A DNA stretch of 64,000 bases from Actinopolymorpha singaporensis. GTDB lineage: Bacteria; Actinomycetota; Actinomycetes; Propionibacteriales; Actinopolymorphaceae. Where the stretch lies: the NCBI RefSeq assembly GCF_900104745.1, contig NZ_LT629732.1:3087981-3151980 (forward strand). Direction: 5' to 3'. Both the position numbers and the translations under genes were made by a program. Numbering within the stretch: position 1 is the first letter of the stretch; each line of letters begins with the position of its first letter. Shown here piece after piece: positions 61,950 to 64,000 of this stretch. The notes beneath the pieces were generated by a model. That model did not search any database. It was not told the origin of the DNA and was given only the letters and a program-made list of their open reading frames with translations.

Positions 61950-63989
61950 ATGGCACTGAGCTCGCTGGCCCCCGTGACGCTCGGGGAGGGCGTTCGTACC
62001 GACGGACCGGCCGAGGGACTGCTGGTCCGCGCCCACACGCTGCACCACGAGGGCACCGGCGTGACCGAGGCCTGGGTCGAGGTCACCAACGGCGGCGACC
62101 GCGACGTCGTGGTCGACCGGCTGGACTCGGTGACTCTCGACCTGCCCGAGCCGTCCGCGGGCGGTTACGAGCTGAGCTACTACACCAGCGGCTGGGGCCA
62201 GGAGTTCGGCCCTGTCGACGAGCCCCTGCGCACGCCGCGGGTGCTCGAGTCCCTGGCCGGGCGTTCCTCGGCCACCACCCACCCCTGGTGTGCGCTGCAC
62301 GGCCCGGACGGGGTGGTCGTGGTGAGCGTCGCCTGGTCGGGCAACTGGATCCTGCGGTTCACCGAGGGCGCCGACGGCGGCGTACGCATCACCGGCGGAC
62401 TGCACGACACCGGCTTCGCCAAGACGCTCGCCCCCGGCCAGAGCGTGCGCGGCCCCCGGGTGGTGGTGGCCACCGGCGCCGACCTCAACGACGCCTCGGT
62501 CCAGCTCGCGGAGGTGGGCCGGGTGCAGTGGTACCCACGCAACGAGTTCGCCGAGTCGCTGCCGCTGGAGTGGAACCACTGGTGGAGCTATGAGGACCAC
62601 AGCATCGACGAGGACGTCTTCCGCGCCAACGCCGACGTGGCCGCCGAGCTCGGATTCGACATCTGCACGCTGGACGCCGGGTGGTTCGGGCCGTCCGACC
62701 CCGGCACGCACTGGGTCGACTACCGCGGCGACTGGCACCTGGTCAACGCCCGCCGGTTCCCGTCCGGGTTGCGGGCACTGGCCGATCACGTGCACGGCAA
62801 GGGGATGCGGTTCGGGCTGTGGTGTGAGATCGAGGCGCTCGGCCCGAAGGCCGCGCTGGGCAAGGAGCGGCCCGAGCTGGTGGCCCTGCGCGAGGGCGAG
62901 CCGCTGGGGTACGTCTGCCTCGGCAGCCCCACCGCCCAGGACTGGGCGTACGACACTCTCACCCGGCTGGTCGAGGAACACGGCGCCGACTGGATCAAGC
63001 TCGACTTCAACCTCGACCCCGGCCTCGGCTGTGACCGCACCGACCACGGTCACGGCGCCGGCGACGGCCTTTTCGAGCACTACACCGGCTACTACGCCGT
63101 GCTGGAGCGGGTGCGGGCCGAGCATCCGGAGGTGGTTCTGGAGAACTGCTCCTCCGGAGGGCTGCGCATCGACCTGGGCCTGGCCCGCCAGACCCACCTG
63201 ACGTTCCTGAGCGACCCGGACTGGCCCGAGCACGGGCTGCAGCTGCTGTGGGGCGGGTCGACCATGCTGCACCCGTCCCGGATGCTGCACTGGGGCTGGT
63301 CGCAGTGGTGGAAGTCCGATCACCCGCACCAGAACTTCGAGCCGGCCGAGCCCGGGCTCACCGCCGACCAGCTCGACTACTACCGCCGGATCGCCATGGT
63401 CGGTGCTTACGGCCTGTCCTGGAAGCTTCCCGAGGCGCCCGAACCCGTGCGGGCGCGGCTGCGGGCGCTGCACGGGGAGTACCGCCGGACGATCGCGCCG
63501 TTCGTCGCCGAGGGGGAACTGCGCCGGCTCACCGGGCAGCCGCAGCGCTTCGGCGGCGGGCAGCGGTGGGCCGGGTTCCAGTACACCCTGCCGGTGCCCG
63601 CCGACGGTCCGGCCGACGTGACCGGCGACCTGACCGGCGAGGTGGCCGCGAGTGCGCCCGGGGAGGACTCCGGCGACCACCTGCTGCTGCTCTTCCGGCT
63701 GTCCGGCGGGGAGCCGACGCGCACGATCCGGCCGCTGGCGCTGGACCCGGAAGCGGAGTACGCCGTGGAGTGGACCGCCCCGGCCGGCGCCGGGCCCACG
63801 GCCACCTCTGGCGGCGCCGACACCACGGGCCTCGCCGGCGGCGCCGACACCACGGGCCTCGCCGGCGGCGGCGACCGGCGTACGGGCGCGGACCTGCTGG
63901 CGTCCGGCTGGACCGTGTCACTGCCCGAGGAGGGGTCGGCCGTGGTCGTCCTGCGCCGCGTCCGGGGCCAGGGGAGCGGCGGCCGATGA
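61950..63989 (+). CDS. GH36 alpha-galactosidase
   Basis: Retaining alpha-galactosidase of 679 residues, no signal peptide. The N-terminal beta-sandwich leads to the (beta/alpha)8 barrel: LEWNHWWSYEDHSIDEDVF, FDICTLDAGWFG, MRFGLWCEIEAL, the nucleophile Asp in ADWIKLDFNLDPG, ENCSSGGLRIDLG, and acid/base Asp in FLSDPDWPEHG. Length and motifs fit GH36. A 27-bp exact tandem duplication near 63.8 kb gives GGADTTGLA twice in the C-terminal domain. ATG 61950 follows GGAGG. Fits with dgoD for galactose use. Confidence 0.92.
   Translation: MALSSLAPVTLGEGVRTDGPAEGLLVRAHTLHHEGTGVTEAWVEVTNGGDRDVVVDRLDSVTLDLPEPSAGGYELSYYTSGWGQEFGPVDEPLRTPRVLESLAGRSSATTHPWCALHGPDGVVVVSVAWSGNWILRFTEGADGGVRITGGLHDTGFAKTLAPGQSVRGPRVVVATGADLNDASVQLAEVGRVQWYPRNEFAESLPLEWNHWWSYEDHSIDEDVFRANADVAAELGFDICTLDAGWFGPSDPGTHWVDYRGDWHLVNARRFPSGLRALADHVHGKGMRFGLWCEIEALGPKAALGKERPELVALREGEPLGYVCLGSPTAQDWAYDTLTRLVEEHGADWIKLDFNLDPGLGCDRTDHGHGAGDGLFEHYTGYYAVLERVRAEHPEVVLENCSSGGLRIDLGLARQTHLTFLSDPDWPEHGLQLLWGGSTMLHPSRMLHWGWSQWWKSDHPHQNFEPAEPGLTADQLDYYRRIAMVGAYGLSWKLPEAPEPVRARLRALHGEYRRTIAPFVAEGELRRLTGQPQRFGGGQRWAGFQYTLPVPADGPADVTGDLTGEVAASAPGEDSGDHLLLLFRLSGGEPTRTIRPLALDPEAEYAVEWTAPAGAGPTATSGGADTTGLAGGADTTGLAGGGDRRTGADLLASGWTVSLPEEGSAVVVLRRVRGQGSGGR
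63810..63863. repeat. Exact 27-bp tandem duplication in alpha-galactosidase gene
   Basis: Two identical 27-nt copies (63810-63836 and 63837-63863) followed by a partial third. In frame, coding GGADTTGLA twice. Confidence 0.85.
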
Positions 63990-64000
63990 CACCTCCGGCG

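Overview
The window is high-GC chromosomal DNA with almost no spacing between genes. GTG starts are frequent, and many start codons sit 6-8 nt behind a TANNNT hexamer, which suggests leaderless mRNAs. Gene content and order point to an actinobacterium: a PEPC of about 880 residues, an acyl-CoA carboxylase with an epsilon subunit, an LpdA-type flavoprotein, and the add-deoA-cdd and accD-birA-purK-purE neighbourhoods also found in Mycobacterium and Streptomyces. A member of the Propionibacteriales is plausible, but the genus cannot be fixed from the sequence alone. I see no IS element, prophage, tRNA, rRNA or CRISPR array.

Bases 1-21,150 are a nucleoside salvage region. A BMP-type nucleoside ABC importer (binding protein, ATPase, two permeases) is followed by cytidine deaminase, thymidine phosphorylase and adenosine deaminase. 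On the other strand lie two aldehyde dehydrogenase-family genes, deoxyribose-phosphate aldolase, a phosphohexomutase and a purine nucleoside phosphorylase. Together they import nucleosides, release bases, and send (deoxy)ribose phosphate to glyceraldehyde 3-phosphate, acetaldehyde and acetate. A LysR/aldo-keto reductase pair, a gamma-glutamylcyclotransferase-like protein and an LpdA-like quinone reductase are interspersed.

Bases 21,150-33,400 hold a small AT-rich intergenic patch, an SPW-repeat protein, a membrane protein with a Gly/Asp repeat tail, an acyl-CoA carboxylase alpha chain and a CopB-type copper ATPase with a CsoR-like operator on its start. Next come a MerR regulator divergent from an acyl-CoA dehydrogenase and carboxyltransferase, then a sugar-acid catabolic trio (isomerase, FAH-family hydrolase, SDR).

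Bases 33,400-44,500 contain Maf, an ADP-ribosylglycohydrolase, an AraC regulator, and metE behind a cobalamin riboswitch. These are followed by D-galactonate dehydratase, a cassette resembling type VII secretion substrates (EspC-like and WXG-like proteins) and a DUF885 protein.

Bases 44,500-64,000 carry accE-accD, ppc, a GH29 fucosidase, birA, a PH-domain membrane protein, enoyl-CoA hydratase, a tandem-HD protein, HMG-CoA lyase, a secreted-repeat lipoprotein, a two-component system, a GtrA protein, purK-purE, a MarR/DoxX pair and a GH36 alpha-galactosidase. The carboxylase subunits, biotin ligase, dehydrogenase, hydratase and lyase fit branched-chain or odd-chain acyl-CoA breakdown. The fucosidase, galactosidase, galactonate dehydratase and FAH/SDR genes fit use of plant or fungal glycans.
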